Shown here one piece after another: positions 45,890 to 54,274 of a stretch of DNA of 64,000 nt. How positions within the stretch are numbered: the stretch's first letter is position 1; each line of letters starts with the position of its first letter. Origin of the DNA: Maribacter sp. Its GTDB lineage: Bacteria > Bacteroidota > Bacteroidia > Flavobacteriales > Flavobacteriaceae. The notes below the pieces were generated by a model. The model did no database searches. It saw only the letters and a list, made by a program, of their open reading frames with translations, and had not been told where the DNA came from. Made by a program: the position numbers and the translations under genes. The stretch covers positions 186,001 to 250,000 of the forward strand of contig DRFI01000010.1 of the NCBI GenBank assembly GCA_011050675.1, given 5' to 3'.

Positions 45890-45966
45890 GGCTGATAATT
45901 CTAGTTATTTATGATAAATATCACAAATACAATATAACCATAAAACATTGTATACTAAACATTTAG

Positions 45967-45997
45967 CATATACACAGTTCCAAATGATGTGTATATG
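45967..45997 (-). terminator. Inverted repeat after the Bcr/CflA-type gene
   Basis: CATATACACA (45967-45976) and TGTGTATATG (45988-45997) are perfect 10-bp complements with an 11-nt loop, 33 nt downstream of the exporter stop. It lacks a T run, so it may stabilise the mRNA 3' end or bind a protein rather than terminate. Confidence 0.5.
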
Positions 45998-46029
45998 GTA
46001 CAAACCACCAAGAAGTAAATAACTAATTT

Positions 46030-47259
46030 TTATGTTTGATTAGAAAATGCATAATTATTCGCAAATAACGGTCGTGTTTTAAAAATCATAAACAATGCAA
46101 CTGAAATAAGACCGCAGACTCCTAAACCAGCAAAGAGCGCCCAAACAGAGTCCTCAATAAAACTACCCACAAAAATAGAAATCGGGATAGACAGAATCGT
46201 TGAAATAAAACCTGTTATCGCTGCACCTATACCAGCAATATGACCTATAGGCTCCATCGCAATAGACCTCATATTTCCCCAAATAAAACCTAAGCATAAA
46301 AACTGAAGCGAAAGAAATATTAGTAAGATAGTAATACTAGGATCTTTAGAATTAAGAAACAACAAGCTATAGGATAAGGCTATTACAGTAAAGGCTACAA
46401 GTGCAGCAAAAGACAAATTCCGCATCCCAAAACGCAGCACCAATGTTCCGTTCATTAAAGTTGAAAAGCCAACGGATAGTGCTAGCCCTGCAAATACATA
46501 AGGAAATGTTTCCGTTAAGCCATAAAGCTCTTCAAACACATGTTGTGCAGAACTTAAATAAACAAGAAAAGAACCTGTAATTAGTCCTGATATCATAGTG
46601 CAAGAAACTGTCTCCTTATACTTTAGTATTTCTTTTGTGCCTTTAACAAATACATGGAATGAAAAAGGAACTTTATATTCTGGTTTCAATGTTTCAACTT
46701 GTCTTTTATAAAACCAAATACCTACTACCAAAGCAAAAAACAATTGCAAATAGAAAATACCTTGCCACCCCGTAAAGCCCAATACTGCTTTACCAATTGC
46801 TGGTGCTACAACAGGAACCAAAATAAAGAACGCTGTTACAAATGACATTATTTTTGCCATATAATCTCCGCTATAAGTGTCACGAATAATCGAAATACTT
46901 ATTGTTCTAGGCGCAGACAACCCGATACCTTGCAACACACGCCCAACAAGCATTATTTCTAAACTTGGAGCAAATAAGCAAATTATGCTGGCCACTAAAA
47001 AAACCGTAAAACCTAAGTAAACAATTGGTTTTCTACCAAGACTATCTGACAGGGGTCCAAAAAATAACTGCCCTACTCCCAAGCCTAAAAAAATCATGGT
47101 TACCAACAATTGATTTTTAGTAGGGTCCAAACTATTTATTGCTATCCCAATATCTGCCATTGCTGGTAAAATAGCGTCAATAGTTAACGCAACAATAGAC
47201 ATTAATGAAGCCATTAAGGCAACAAATTCAAAGTTCGGCTTTACCTGTTCATTCTGCAT
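46030..47259 (-). CDS. Bcr/CflA-family MFS exporter
   Basis: A 409-residue, 12-helix MFS drug:H+ antiporter. Family signatures are SIVALTIDAILPAMADIGI in helix 1, GQLFFGPLSDSLGRKPIVYL (motif A) between helices 2 and 3, GRVLQGIGLSAPRTISISII in helix 4, and FILVPVVAPAIGKAVLGFTG in helix 5 (antiporter motif C region). It would export a hydrophobic compound such as an antibiotic or metabolite; the substrate is not readable. It is divergent from udk. A TAnnTTTG match ends only 5 nt before the ATG. Confidence 0.92.
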   Translation of the reverse strand: MQNEQVKPNFEFVALMASLMSIVALTIDAILPAMADIGIAINSLDPTKNQLLVTMIFLGLGVGQLFFGPLSDSLGRKPIVYLGFTVFLVASIICLFAPSLEIMLVGRVLQGIGLSAPRTISISIIRDTYSGDYMAKIMSFVTAFFILVPVVAPAIGKAVLGFTGWQGIFYLQLFFALVVGIWFYKRQVETLKPEYKVPFSFHVFVKGTKEILKYKETVSCTMISGLITGSFLVYLSSAQHVFEELYGLTETFPYVFAGLALSVGFSTLMNGTLVLRFGMRNLSFAALVAFTVIALSYSLLFLNSKDPSITILLIFLSLQFLCLGFIWGNMRSIAMEPIGHIAGIGAAITGFISTILSIPISIFVGSFIEDSVWALFAGLGVCGLISVALFMIFKTRPLFANNYAFSNQT

Positions 47260-47263
47260 CCTG

Positions 47264-47271
47264 CAAAAATA
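47264..47271 (-). promoter_or_regulatory. -7-like TATTTTTG next to the Bcr/CflA-type start codon
   Basis: On the reverse strand TATTTTTG matches TAnnTTTG but ends 5 nt before the ATG at 47259, so transcription would begin at or near the start codon. No TTG lies at 17-23 nt upstream. Either the mRNA is leaderless or the match is fortuitous. Confidence 0.4.
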
Positions 47272-47342
47272 AGGCTTAACAATTCAAGCCATGTTATTAA
47301 AAGTTGATTTTTGAGTTTATGCTTTTTTGAAATTCAAATATG

Positions 47343-47350
47343 TACTTTTG
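47343..47350 (+). promoter_or_regulatory. -7 element TACTTTTG for udk
   Basis: TACTTTTG matches TAnnTTTG 16 nt before the udk ATG at 47367. No TTG at the standard spacing was seen. An out-of-frame ATG at 47363 lies just before the true start. Confidence 0.55.
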
Positions 47351-47366
47351 CAATAAATTGTAATGT

Positions 47367-47981
47367 ATGCTGATTATTGGTATTGCCGGTGGAACAGGTT
47401 GTGGAAAAACTACAGTAGTAAATCAAATTATAAATGAATTACCTAATGAAGAAGTTGGGGTGATTTCACAAGATTCTTACTATAACGATCTTTCGCACTT
47501 ATCATTAGATGAAAGAAGAAAAACCAATTTTGACCACCCAAGTTCTATCGATTTTGCTTTACTTGAACAACACCTGATAGCCCTTAGGAATGGAGAATCT
47601 ATAGAACAGCCTGTATATTCTTTTCTTGAATGTAATAGAACAGCAAAAACAGTATTAACGCACCCAACAAAAGTAATAATCGTAGAAGGTATTCTTATCA
47701 TGACCAATTCGGCCATTAGAAAAATGTTCGATATTAAAATTTTCGTACACGCAGATACCGATGAGCGACTTATTAGAAGACTTAAAAGAGATGTTAACGA
47801 GAGAGGTTGGGATTTAGATGAAACTATTGAAAAATACCAATCTATCATAAAGCCAATGCATGAACAATTCATTGAACCTACTAAAGAATATGCAGATATT
47901 ATAATACCTAATAACAAATACAATACAGTAGCAGTTGAGATAGTTAAGAGTATTATCAACGAAAAACTAATGCAAGAATAA
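47367..47981 (+). CDS. udk: Uridine kinase
   Basis: A 204-residue P-loop kinase that phosphorylates uridine and cytidine for pyrimidine salvage. The Walker A is IGIAGGTGCGKTTVVNQI (near 3-20). VISQDSYYNDLSHLS, NFDHPSSIDFALLEQHL, QPVYSFLECNRT and VIIVEGILIM follow in the usual uridine-kinase order, and RLIRRLKRDVNERG is the lid arginine region. Length matches stand-alone Udk (about 210). Its stop overlaps the next start by 1 nt (TAATG). Confidence 0.96.
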   Translation: MLIIGIAGGTGCGKTTVVNQIINELPNEEVGVISQDSYYNDLSHLSLDERRKTNFDHPSSIDFALLEQHLIALRNGESIEQPVYSFLECNRTAKTVLTHPTKVIIVEGILIMTNSAIRKMFDIKIFVHADTDERLIRRLKRDVNERGWDLDETIEKYQSIIKPMHEQFIEPTKEYADIIIPNNKYNTVAVEIVKSIINEKLMQE

Positions 47982-48313
47982 TGGCTTTCAAAGATTTGAA
48001 ACAAAAGAAATGGTTTAAAATCATGACCAATATGTATGTATTGGTCTTGTCCGTTTTTGTTGTGTGGATGCTTTTTTTTGACACCAATTCCTTATTGATT
48101 CATTTAGAACTTAGAAAAGAGATAAAGAAACTTGAAAAAACGCAAGATTTCTTAAAAGATGAGATTGCCCGGGATAAAAAAATTATCAAAAAGTTGTCTG
48201 ATGAGGACGAACTTGAACGTTTTGCCCGTGAAGAATACTACCTCAAAAAAAAGAACGAAGAAATTTATCTTATTGAATACGAAGACAGTTTAAAACTAAA
48301 GGATAGAGAATAG
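47981..48313 (+). CDS. FtsB/DivIC-like septum formation initiator
   Basis: A 110-residue bitopic protein: a short cytoplasmic N-terminus, one membrane helix at about 14-32, then a coiled coil (LELRKEIKKLEKTQDFLKDE) and the conserved LERFAREEYYLKKKNEEIYL stretch near 75-94 typical of FtsB/DivIC. It would act in the divisome as the partner of FtsL. It overlaps udk by 1 nt, a pairing common in Flavobacteriia. Confidence 0.92.
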   Translation: MAFKDLKQKKWFKIMTNMYVLVLSVFVVWMLFFDTNSLLIHLELRKEIKKLEKTQDFLKDEIARDKKIIKKLSDEDELERFAREEYYLKKKNEEIYLIEYEDSLKLKDRE

Positions 48314-48408
48314 TTTTCATATCATTTTAATAAGTTTATCACTTTTAATATACTAAGTTATAAACGAGCTTCTAACCATTTCATAATTAAAAGTTTAACG
48401 CTTTATTA

Positions 48409-48456
48409 ATGAAAACACTAAGCTTATTCACTTAGTGTTAACAAAAAGCTTTCATT
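48409..48456. repeat. Nested inverted repeat upstream of parA
   Basis: Inner arms AACACTAAG (48414-48422) and CTTAGTGTT (48431-48439) pair perfectly around an 8-nt loop; outer arms AATGAAA (48409-48415) and TTTCATT (48450-48456) can also pair. It lies between the FtsB-like gene and parA and could be a weak terminator, a leader structure, or a binding site. It does not resemble a parS sequence. Confidence 0.5.
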
Positions 48457-48501
48457 AGCCTCATAAATAATTGTATTTTTACCACCTAACTTACTTTGAA
48501 C

Positions 48502-49275
48502 ATGGGCAAGATTATTGCTATAGCCAATCAAAAAGGCGGTGTAGGTAAAACTACAACTACAGTCAACTTAGCCGCCTCGCTAGGTGTATTGGAAAAAAAG
48601 GTATTACTAATAGATGCAGACCCACAGGCGAATGCCACTTCTGGGTTAGGTATAGATGTCGATGGCGTTGAATTAGGTTCCTACCAACTTATGGAACATA
48701 CTAAAACTGCTAGAGAGACAATTATCCCTACAACATCACCTAATGTAGACCTTATTCCTGCGCATATTGACCTTGTTGCCATTGAAATTGAATTGGTAGA
48801 TAAGGATGAGCGTGAGTACATGATGAAAAAGGCTATTATAGACCTTAAAAACGATTATGACTATATCTTAATCGATTGTGCACCATCATTAGGACTTTTG
48901 ACCTTAAATGCGCTAACTGCAGCAGATTCAGTAATTATCCCTATCCAATGTGAGTATTTCGCATTAGAAGGATTAGGTAAATTATTAAACACCATTAAAA
49001 GCGTTCAAAAATTACATAATGCCGATTTAGATATTGAAGGCATGTTATTAACGATGTACGATTCTAGATTACGACTATCTAACCAAGTAGTTGACGAGGT
49101 AAGAAAGCATTTTGGAGATATGGTTTTTGATACTGTAATTCAACGTAATGTTAGATTAAGTGAAGCTCCAAGTTACGGAGAAAGCATTATCAAGTATGAT
49201 GCTGCCAGCAAAGGGGCAACAAACTATTTGAACATGGCTAATGAAATAGTCAAAAAAAATAAGCAGACGGTTTAG
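48502..49275 (+). CDS. parA: Chromosome-partitioning ATPase ParA/Soj
   Basis: A 257-residue deviant Walker ATPase. ATG at 48502 gives MGKIIAIANQKGGVGKTT, the standard N-terminus with the signature lysine in KGGVGKTT; the in-frame TTG at 48496 is not needed. LLIDADPQANATSGLG is the A' motif, DYILIDCAPSLGLLTLNAL the Walker B, and the C-terminus has VRLSEAPSYGESIIKYDAAS. It binds DNA non-specifically and moves ParB-parS complexes. parB begins 1 nt after its stop. Confidence 0.97.
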   Translation: MGKIIAIANQKGGVGKTTTTVNLAASLGVLEKKVLLIDADPQANATSGLGIDVDGVELGSYQLMEHTKTARETIIPTTSPNVDLIPAHIDLVAIEIELVDKDEREYMMKKAIIDLKNDYDYILIDCAPSLGLLTLNALTAADSVIIPIQCEYFALEGLGKLLNTIKSVQKLHNADLDIEGMLLTMYDSRLRLSNQVVDEVRKHFGDMVFDTVIQRNVRLSEAPSYGESIIKYDAASKGATNYLNMANEIVKKNKQTV

Positions 49276-49276
49276 T

Positions 49277-50185
49277 ATGGCAAAAGCGACAAAAAAACAA
49301 GCTTTAGGTAGAGGACTTTCGGCTCTTTTAAAAGATCCGGAAAATGATATAAATACGGCATCAGATAAGAATGCAGATAAAGTTGTTGGTAATATAATTG
49401 AATTGGATCTAGATCATATAGAGGTTAATCCGTTTCAACCTCGTTCCAATTTCAATGATGAACACATTAAAGAATTAGCCACTTCTATTAGAGAACTTGG
49501 TGTAATTCAACCTATTACAGTTAGAAAATTAGGCTTTAACGAATTTCAACTTGTTTCTGGTGAAAGAAGATATCGTGCTTCTAAATTACTAGGTTTAGAT
49601 ACCATACCAGCGTATATACGTATCGCTAATGACCAAGAGTCTTTAGAAATGGCGTTGGTTGAAAATATACAAAGACAAGATTTAGACCCAATTGAAATTG
49701 CGCTTTCTTACCAACGTCTTATAGATGAAATAAATCTTACTCAAGAAAAACTGAGTGAACGTGTGGGTAAAAAAAGATCTACAATTGCAAACTATTTACG
49801 TTTGTTGAAATTAGATCCAATCATCCAGACCGGCATGCGTGACGGCTTTTTAAGTATGGGGCATGGTAGAGCTTTGGTCAACATTGACAAAAAACAAGAC
49901 CAAATTTCTCTTTACGAAAAAATAATTTTCGACAATCTTTCTGTTAGGGATACTGAAAGTGCTGTCAAAGCATATCATGCTGATGACTTACCTACAGAAG
50001 AAATAACAAAGCCAGTTCAAAAAGAAGCTTCTGTTTTTGTTCGAAAGGGTATTAAAGAATTAACCGATGCATTATCGGTAAAAGTGGATATAAAATCTGC
50101 GGATAATACCAGAGGAAAAATAACCATACCATTTAAGTCTCAAGAAGAATTTGACCGTATCAAAAAATTGATAACAGGTGCGTAG
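49277..50185 (+). CDS. parB: Chromosome-partitioning protein ParB
   Basis: A 302-residue ParB/Spo0J protein. ALGRGLSALL at the N-terminus is the ParA-stimulating region. The ParB-N CTP-binding domain follows with VNPFQPRSNFND, IRELGVIQPITVR, GERRYRASKLL and ALVENIQRQDLDPIEIA. A helix-turn-helix (LTQEKLSERVGKKRSTIANY) recognises parS, and the C-terminal 50 residues form the dimerisation domain. No parS-like 16-bp palindrome was seen in the window. It overlaps the DUF5683 gene by 8 nt. Confidence 0.97.
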   Translation: MAKATKKQALGRGLSALLKDPENDINTASDKNADKVVGNIIELDLDHIEVNPFQPRSNFNDEHIKELATSIRELGVIQPITVRKLGFNEFQLVSGERRYRASKLLGLDTIPAYIRIANDQESLEMALVENIQRQDLDPIEIALSYQRLIDEINLTQEKLSERVGKKRSTIANYLRLLKLDPIIQTGMRDGFLSMGHGRALVNIDKKQDQISLYEKIIFDNLSVRDTESAVKAYHADDLPTEEITKPVQKEASVFVRKGIKELTDALSVKVDIKSADNTRGKITIPFKSQEEFDRIKKLITGA

Positions 50186-50837
50186 CTATCTTACATTATT
50201 TAGTACACTATTATTATTTATAAATATCACCTTTTCTCAAGAGGAACAGGATTCTATTCCCAAAACCGAAAAAGATAGCATACAGGCTGATCTTGCCAAA
50301 AAAGGTGTTATAATCAAAGACTCTGTTTCATTTAAAAAGGTTAAAGAAGAATTTAACCCATTAGCCCCAAGTAAAGCTGCTTTCTATTCTGCTATTTTAC
50401 CTGGTATGGGTCAAATTTACAATAAACGATACTGGAAAGCTCCAATTGCATGGGGGCTTGTAGGTGGTAGTGCATATATGTACGCCTGGAACAATAATCA
50501 ATATCAAAGTTTTAGAACTGCTTTTAAAAGGAGACAAGCTGGTTTTACCGATGACGAATATTATGACTTAGAAGGTGATAATGCTGTTGGCGATGACCCA
50601 GATTTAGATACAGATGATTTGGAGTATCAACAAGAACGCTATCAAAGTGATCGCGATCTTTGGCTTGTTGTAGCTATAGGCATGTATGCGCTAAACATAG
50701 TTGATGCTAACGTAGACGCACACTTAAAACAATTCAACATTGACGACGATCTTAGTATAGACTTTCAACCTTATTTTGATTACAACCAAGTAACCAATAG
50801 CCCAAACTACGGCATGGCATTAACTATTAAATTTTAA
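50178..50837 (+). CDS. DUF5683 domain-containing exported protein
   Basis: A 219-residue protein with signal peptide (about 1-20, ending NITFS). The DUF5683 core is KAAFYSAILPGMGQIYNKRYWKAPI, here in the span 72-97, with two hydrophobic segments (near 95-110 and 170-185). Start is GTG at 50178, inside the last codons of parB; the next ATG would remove the signal peptide. Function is unknown; the gene is a standing neighbour of parB and dapB in Flavobacteriia. Confidence 0.87.
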   Translation: MRSYLTLFSTLLLFINITFSQEEQDSIPKTEKDSIQADLAKKGVIIKDSVSFKKVKEEFNPLAPSKAAFYSAILPGMGQIYNKRYWKAPIAWGLVGGSAYMYAWNNNQYQSFRTAFKRRQAGFTDDEYYDLEGDNAVGDDPDLDTDDLEYQQERYQSDRDLWLVVAIGMYALNIVDANVDAHLKQFNIDDDLSIDFQPYFDYNQVTNSPNYGMALTIKF

Positions 50838-50839
50838 GA

Positions 50840-51541
50840 ATGAGAATCGCACTTTTCGGATACGGAAAAATGGGTCAGATGATTGAGCAAATTGCAATAA
50901 ATCGCGGTCATGAAATTGTAGCCAAAATTGATGAGAACACCCAAAACATTGATTTCAATTCAATGGATGTCGCCATAGACTTTAGTATGCCAGAAGCAGC
51001 TTTCGGGAATATAACAAAATGCTTAAATAATAATGTACCAGTTATTTCGGGCACTACAGGTTGGTTGGATAAATACGAAGATGCAATTACCTTATGTAAT
51101 GATAAAAAAGGTGCATTTATATACGCCTCAAACTTTAGCTTGGGAGTAAATATTTTTTTTGAACTAAATAACTATTTAGCTAAGATGATGCAGAATCTTC
51201 CAGAATACAAAGTGTCACTAGAAGAAATTCATCACACTCAAAAATTAGATGCCCCAAGTGGTACGGCCATTACACTAGCAGAAGGCGTTATTGCTAATTC
51301 TAATTACAGCGAATGGAAATTAGATAATTCATCTGATACTAGTTTACCAATAACCTCTAAAAGAATTGGCAAGGTACCAGGAACACACTCTGTTGCATAT
51401 GACAGTGTTGTTGACAGCATTTCTATTAAGCACACTGCTAATAATAGAGAAGGATTTGCTTTAGGTGCTGTTACTGCAGCGGAGTGGATTATTGGCAAAT
51501 CGGGAGTTTTCACAATGCGAGATGTGTTAAACCTAGGTTAA
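50840..51541 (+). CDS. dapB: 4-hydroxy-tetrahydrodipicolinate reductase
   Basis: A 233-residue NAD(P)H enzyme of lysine and meso-diaminopimelate synthesis. MRIALFGYGKMGQMIEQIA is the nucleotide-binding start, VISGTTGW the substrate-binding turn, ASNFSLGVNIFFELN the conserved C-domain entry, and EEIHHTQKLDAPSGTAITLA (near 133-152) the catalytic His-His/Lys motif. Shorter than E. coli DapB (273) as in other Bacteroidota. It follows the DUF5683 gene by 2 nt. Confidence 0.97.
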   Translation: MRIALFGYGKMGQMIEQIAINRGHEIVAKIDENTQNIDFNSMDVAIDFSMPEAAFGNITKCLNNNVPVISGTTGWLDKYEDAITLCNDKKGAFIYASNFSLGVNIFFELNNYLAKMMQNLPEYKVSLEEIHHTQKLDAPSGTAITLAEGVIANSNYSEWKLDNSSDTSLPITSKRIGKVPGTHSVAYDSVVDSISIKHTANNREGFALGAVTAAEWIIGKSGVFTMRDVLNLG

Positions 51542-51635
51542 AAACGTAACAAATAGCAATCTAAAAGACTGATGGATTATTGATGTTATAATCAGCATCA
51601 AAAATTCATTCTATTTCAACAAAAAAATATATAAC

Positions 51636-53336
51636 ATGAACGGCACTCAATGGATTATTTTTATTCTCATTGTACAAGTAATACATTTCTTAGGTACTTG
51701 GAAACTTTACGTAAAAGCAGGTAGAAAAGCTTGGGAAGCAGCTATACCAGTTTACAACGCTATAGTTTTAATGCAAATTATTAATAGACCAAAATGGTGG
51801 ACAATACTATTATTCATTCCTATTATTAATTTATTGATGTTTCCGGTGATATGGGTAGAAACTATTAGAAGTTTTGGAAGAAATAGCAGACTAGAAACGT
51901 GGATAGTTGTTTTAACTCTAGGTTTTTACATCTATTATGTAAATTATGCACTAGAAGTAAACTATATTGAGGATAGATCTTTGCACCCTAAAACAGCTAC
52001 AGGAGAATGGGTGAGTTCAATTTTATTTGCTGTAGTTGCCGCTACATTGGTGCATACTTATTTCATACAACCTTATGTTATACCAACTGGATCATTAGAA
52101 CGCACTCTAAGAGTGGGAGATTTTCTTTTTGTAAGTAAGTTCCATTACGGCGCTAGAACACCAATGACAACTGTTGCCGCTCCCATGGTACATGATACAA
52201 TCCCAGTGCTTGGAGTTCCATCTTATTTAAAAAAACCACAACTACCTTATTTTAGGCTGCCTGGCTTCACAAAAGTAGAAAGAAATGATATTGTTGTTTT
52301 TAGCTGGCCAGCAGATACGGTACGTGTTTTCTTCAAAAAAGAAAAAGGTGTAGACAAACCAATTGACAAAAAATCTAACTACGTTAAACGTTGTGTAGGT
52401 GTCCCTGGAGATTCATTAGAAGTACGCGATGGTTATGTTTTCATAAACGGTAAGCAATTAGAATTACCTAAAAGTGCAAAACCGCAATTGGACTATAACG
52501 TTTATAGTGCAAAAGGTGTTTCATCCCGAACTTTTGAAGAATTGGGTATTAGCGATTTCACAAGAAAATATTTATCAAGTCCTTTAAATCAAGAACAAGT
52601 AAATGGTATCAGAAGTTACATTTTAGGTTTCAACCAGACAGAAAATGGGCAGATTGAATTGTTTACTAAAGGAAGTGGAATTCCTACCAAATTGATATCT
52701 AGATATAGATTATCACTAAAAGAAATTACAGATCGCCAGCGAACAGTTGCATTGACTGCAGACATGGTCAATGCGCTAAGAAATAATCCAAGTATAGATT
52801 CTGTAGTCCAAAATGTTGAAGAAAAAGGAAGAAGAGGAATCAATTTATTTCCTCAAAGTCCAGATTACCCATGGAACTATAGTCAGATGGGTCCTATATA
52901 CATTCCTCAAAAAGGAGCTACTGTTGACTTAAACCTTAAAGTGCTGCCACTTTACAAAAAGATTATAAGAGAATACGAAAAAAATGAAATCTCAGTAACA
53001 GGTAATCAAATTAGCATAAATGGAAAACCTGCAACTAGCTATACTTTTAAACAAGATTATTTCTGGATGATGGGTGACAATAGAGATCACTCAGAAGATA
53101 GTAGAGCTTGGGGTTATGTACCTGAGAACCATATTGTAGGTACCCCTATTTTTATATGGATGAGTTTTGACAACTTTACTGAAGGCATTAGCAATTGGAG
53201 ACCTAGATGGAATAGAATATTCACCACGGTTAACGGTGATGGAGAACCACAATCTTATTTCAAATACTTCCTAATATTTCTTGGGGCATATTTCGTTGGT
53301 AATTGGTTTTGGAAACGCAAAAAAGAAAAAAAATAA
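51636..53336 (+). CDS. lepB: Signal peptidase I, long Bacteroidota form with N-terminal membrane domain
   Basis: A 566-residue enzyme that removes signal peptides of exported proteins. The N-terminal 110 residues are a membrane domain (WIIFILIVQVIHFLGTW, WWTILLFIPIINLLMF) not found in short forms. The catalytic Ser is in VIPTGSLERTLRVGDFL (near 148-164), the catalytic Lys in NYVKRCVGVPGDSLEV (near 248-263), and box E is GDNRDHSEDSRAWGYVPENH (near 479-498). About 215 residues separate the Lys from box E, far more than in E. coli LepB. A final helix (about 540-558) ends in a basic tail. It precedes WbqC by 4 nt. Confidence 0.96.
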   Translation: MNGTQWIIFILIVQVIHFLGTWKLYVKAGRKAWEAAIPVYNAIVLMQIINRPKWWTILLFIPIINLLMFPVIWVETIRSFGRNSRLETWIVVLTLGFYIYYVNYALEVNYIEDRSLHPKTATGEWVSSILFAVVAATLVHTYFIQPYVIPTGSLERTLRVGDFLFVSKFHYGARTPMTTVAAPMVHDTIPVLGVPSYLKKPQLPYFRLPGFTKVERNDIVVFSWPADTVRVFFKKEKGVDKPIDKKSNYVKRCVGVPGDSLEVRDGYVFINGKQLELPKSAKPQLDYNVYSAKGVSSRTFEELGISDFTRKYLSSPLNQEQVNGIRSYILGFNQTENGQIELFTKGSGIPTKLISRYRLSLKEITDRQRTVALTADMVNALRNNPSIDSVVQNVEEKGRRGINLFPQSPDYPWNYSQMGPIYIPQKGATVDLNLKVLPLYKKIIREYEKNEISVTGNQISINGKPATSYTFKQDYFWMMGDNRDHSEDSRAWGYVPENHIVGTPIFIWMSFDNFTEGISNWRPRWNRIFTTVNGDGEPQSYFKYFLIFLGAYFVGNWFWKRKKEKK

Positions 53337-53340
53337 ACCG

Positions 53341-53970
53341 ATGAAACTAATTCATCCCTCTTATTTTCCGAACATTACTACGTTCAGTTATATTCTGCAC
53401 CACCCAATTTGTTGGGAGGTACATGATAATTATCAAAAACAGACTTTTAGAAACAGAACTTATATCTCCAATGATAGAGGTAAACACATTTTAAGTATAC
53501 CGATAATTCATGTTGGAACATCCAATGGAAGACAAAAATATGAGGATGTCCTAATTGATAATTCATATCCTTGGCAAAGACAACATTGGCGTACTTTACA
53601 AACTGCATATAGAACATCTCCTTTTTTTGAATTTTATGAAGACGATTTAAAACATCTTTATAACAAACCTTACGAGAGATTGTTAGATTTCAATTTAAAG
53701 GGCATAGAAACCATTTTTGAATGTTTACAACTGGAAATGCCTTCTGCCAAATCGAATCATTTTGAAGTCACCCCTGAGAAAAATGAGGATTTCAGATTTT
53801 TAATAAGTGCTAAATTAAAGCATCCATTAAATATAGAACCATATACACAGGTATTCGGAGACCGTCATGGCTTTATCCCTAATTTAAGCATATTAGATCT
53901 ACTCTTTAATCTTGGACCTAACACGGTAGATTATTTAAATCACGAGTTTATCACCCCATCTAATGGTTAG
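53341..53970 (+). CDS. WbqC-family protein
   Basis: A 209-residue protein. ATG at 53341 gives MKLIHPSYFPNITTFSYIL, matching the family's usual start; the upstream in-frame TTG lies inside lepB. Conserved WbqC positions include NRTYISNDRGKHILSIPI, PWQRQHWRTLQTAYRTSPFF and YNKPYERLLDFN. The family occurs in O-antigen clusters and in this lepB neighbourhood in Flavobacteriia; its reaction is unproven. It overlaps the DUF6122 gene by 8 nt. Confidence 0.9.
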   Translation: MKLIHPSYFPNITTFSYILHHPICWEVHDNYQKQTFRNRTYISNDRGKHILSIPIIHVGTSNGRQKYEDVLIDNSYPWQRQHWRTLQTAYRTSPFFEFYEDDLKHLYNKPYERLLDFNLKGIETIFECLQLEMPSAKSNHFEVTPEKNEDFRFLISAKLKHPLNIEPYTQVFGDRHGFIPNLSILDLLFNLGPNTVDYLNHEFITPSNG

Positions 53971-54274
53971 ATTTATTGCACATTATGGAATACACTTTTT
54001 GGTTCCCATTATTATTGCAGTATACTTCTATAAAGAGAATAAATTTTGGGTCGCGATAATACTTTTATCAGGGATTATAATTGATTTGGACCATCTTTTA
54101 GCTACACCATTGTTTGACCCTAACCGATGTAGTATAAATTTCCACCCGCTTCACTCGTACTGGGCGATCTCCTTTTATGTCCTATTATTTTCAGTTAAAA
54201 AAACTAGGATATTCGGCTTGGCATTGCTCATTCATATTTTAGCAGATACTGTAGATTGCCTGTTTATTCGTTAG
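53963..54274 (+). CDS. DUF6122 family small membrane protein
   Basis: A 103-residue protein with three to four hydrophobic helices and conserved polar residues: FIAHYGIHFLVP at the start, GIIIDLDHLLATPLFDPNRC and FHPLHSYW in the middle, and LLIHILADTVDCLF at the end. The repeated Asp/His pairs (DLDHLL, HPLH, HILADTVD) could be metal ligands, as in YdjM/DUF457-type membrane hydrolases; that is inference. It overlaps WbqC by 8 nt and its tail overlaps the convergent EEP gene by 11 nt. Confidence 0.85.
   Translation: MVRFIAHYGIHFLVPIIIAVYFYKENKFWVAIILLSGIIIDLDHLLATPLFDPNRCSINFHPLHSYWAISFYVLLFSVKKTRIFGLALLIHILADTVDCLFIR

Noticed and set aside
47480-48004. 174-codon open frame on the reverse strand over udk
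   Set aside because: It overlaps udk, which has all kinase motifs; the translation is low-complexity and Ser/Ile/Leu-rich.
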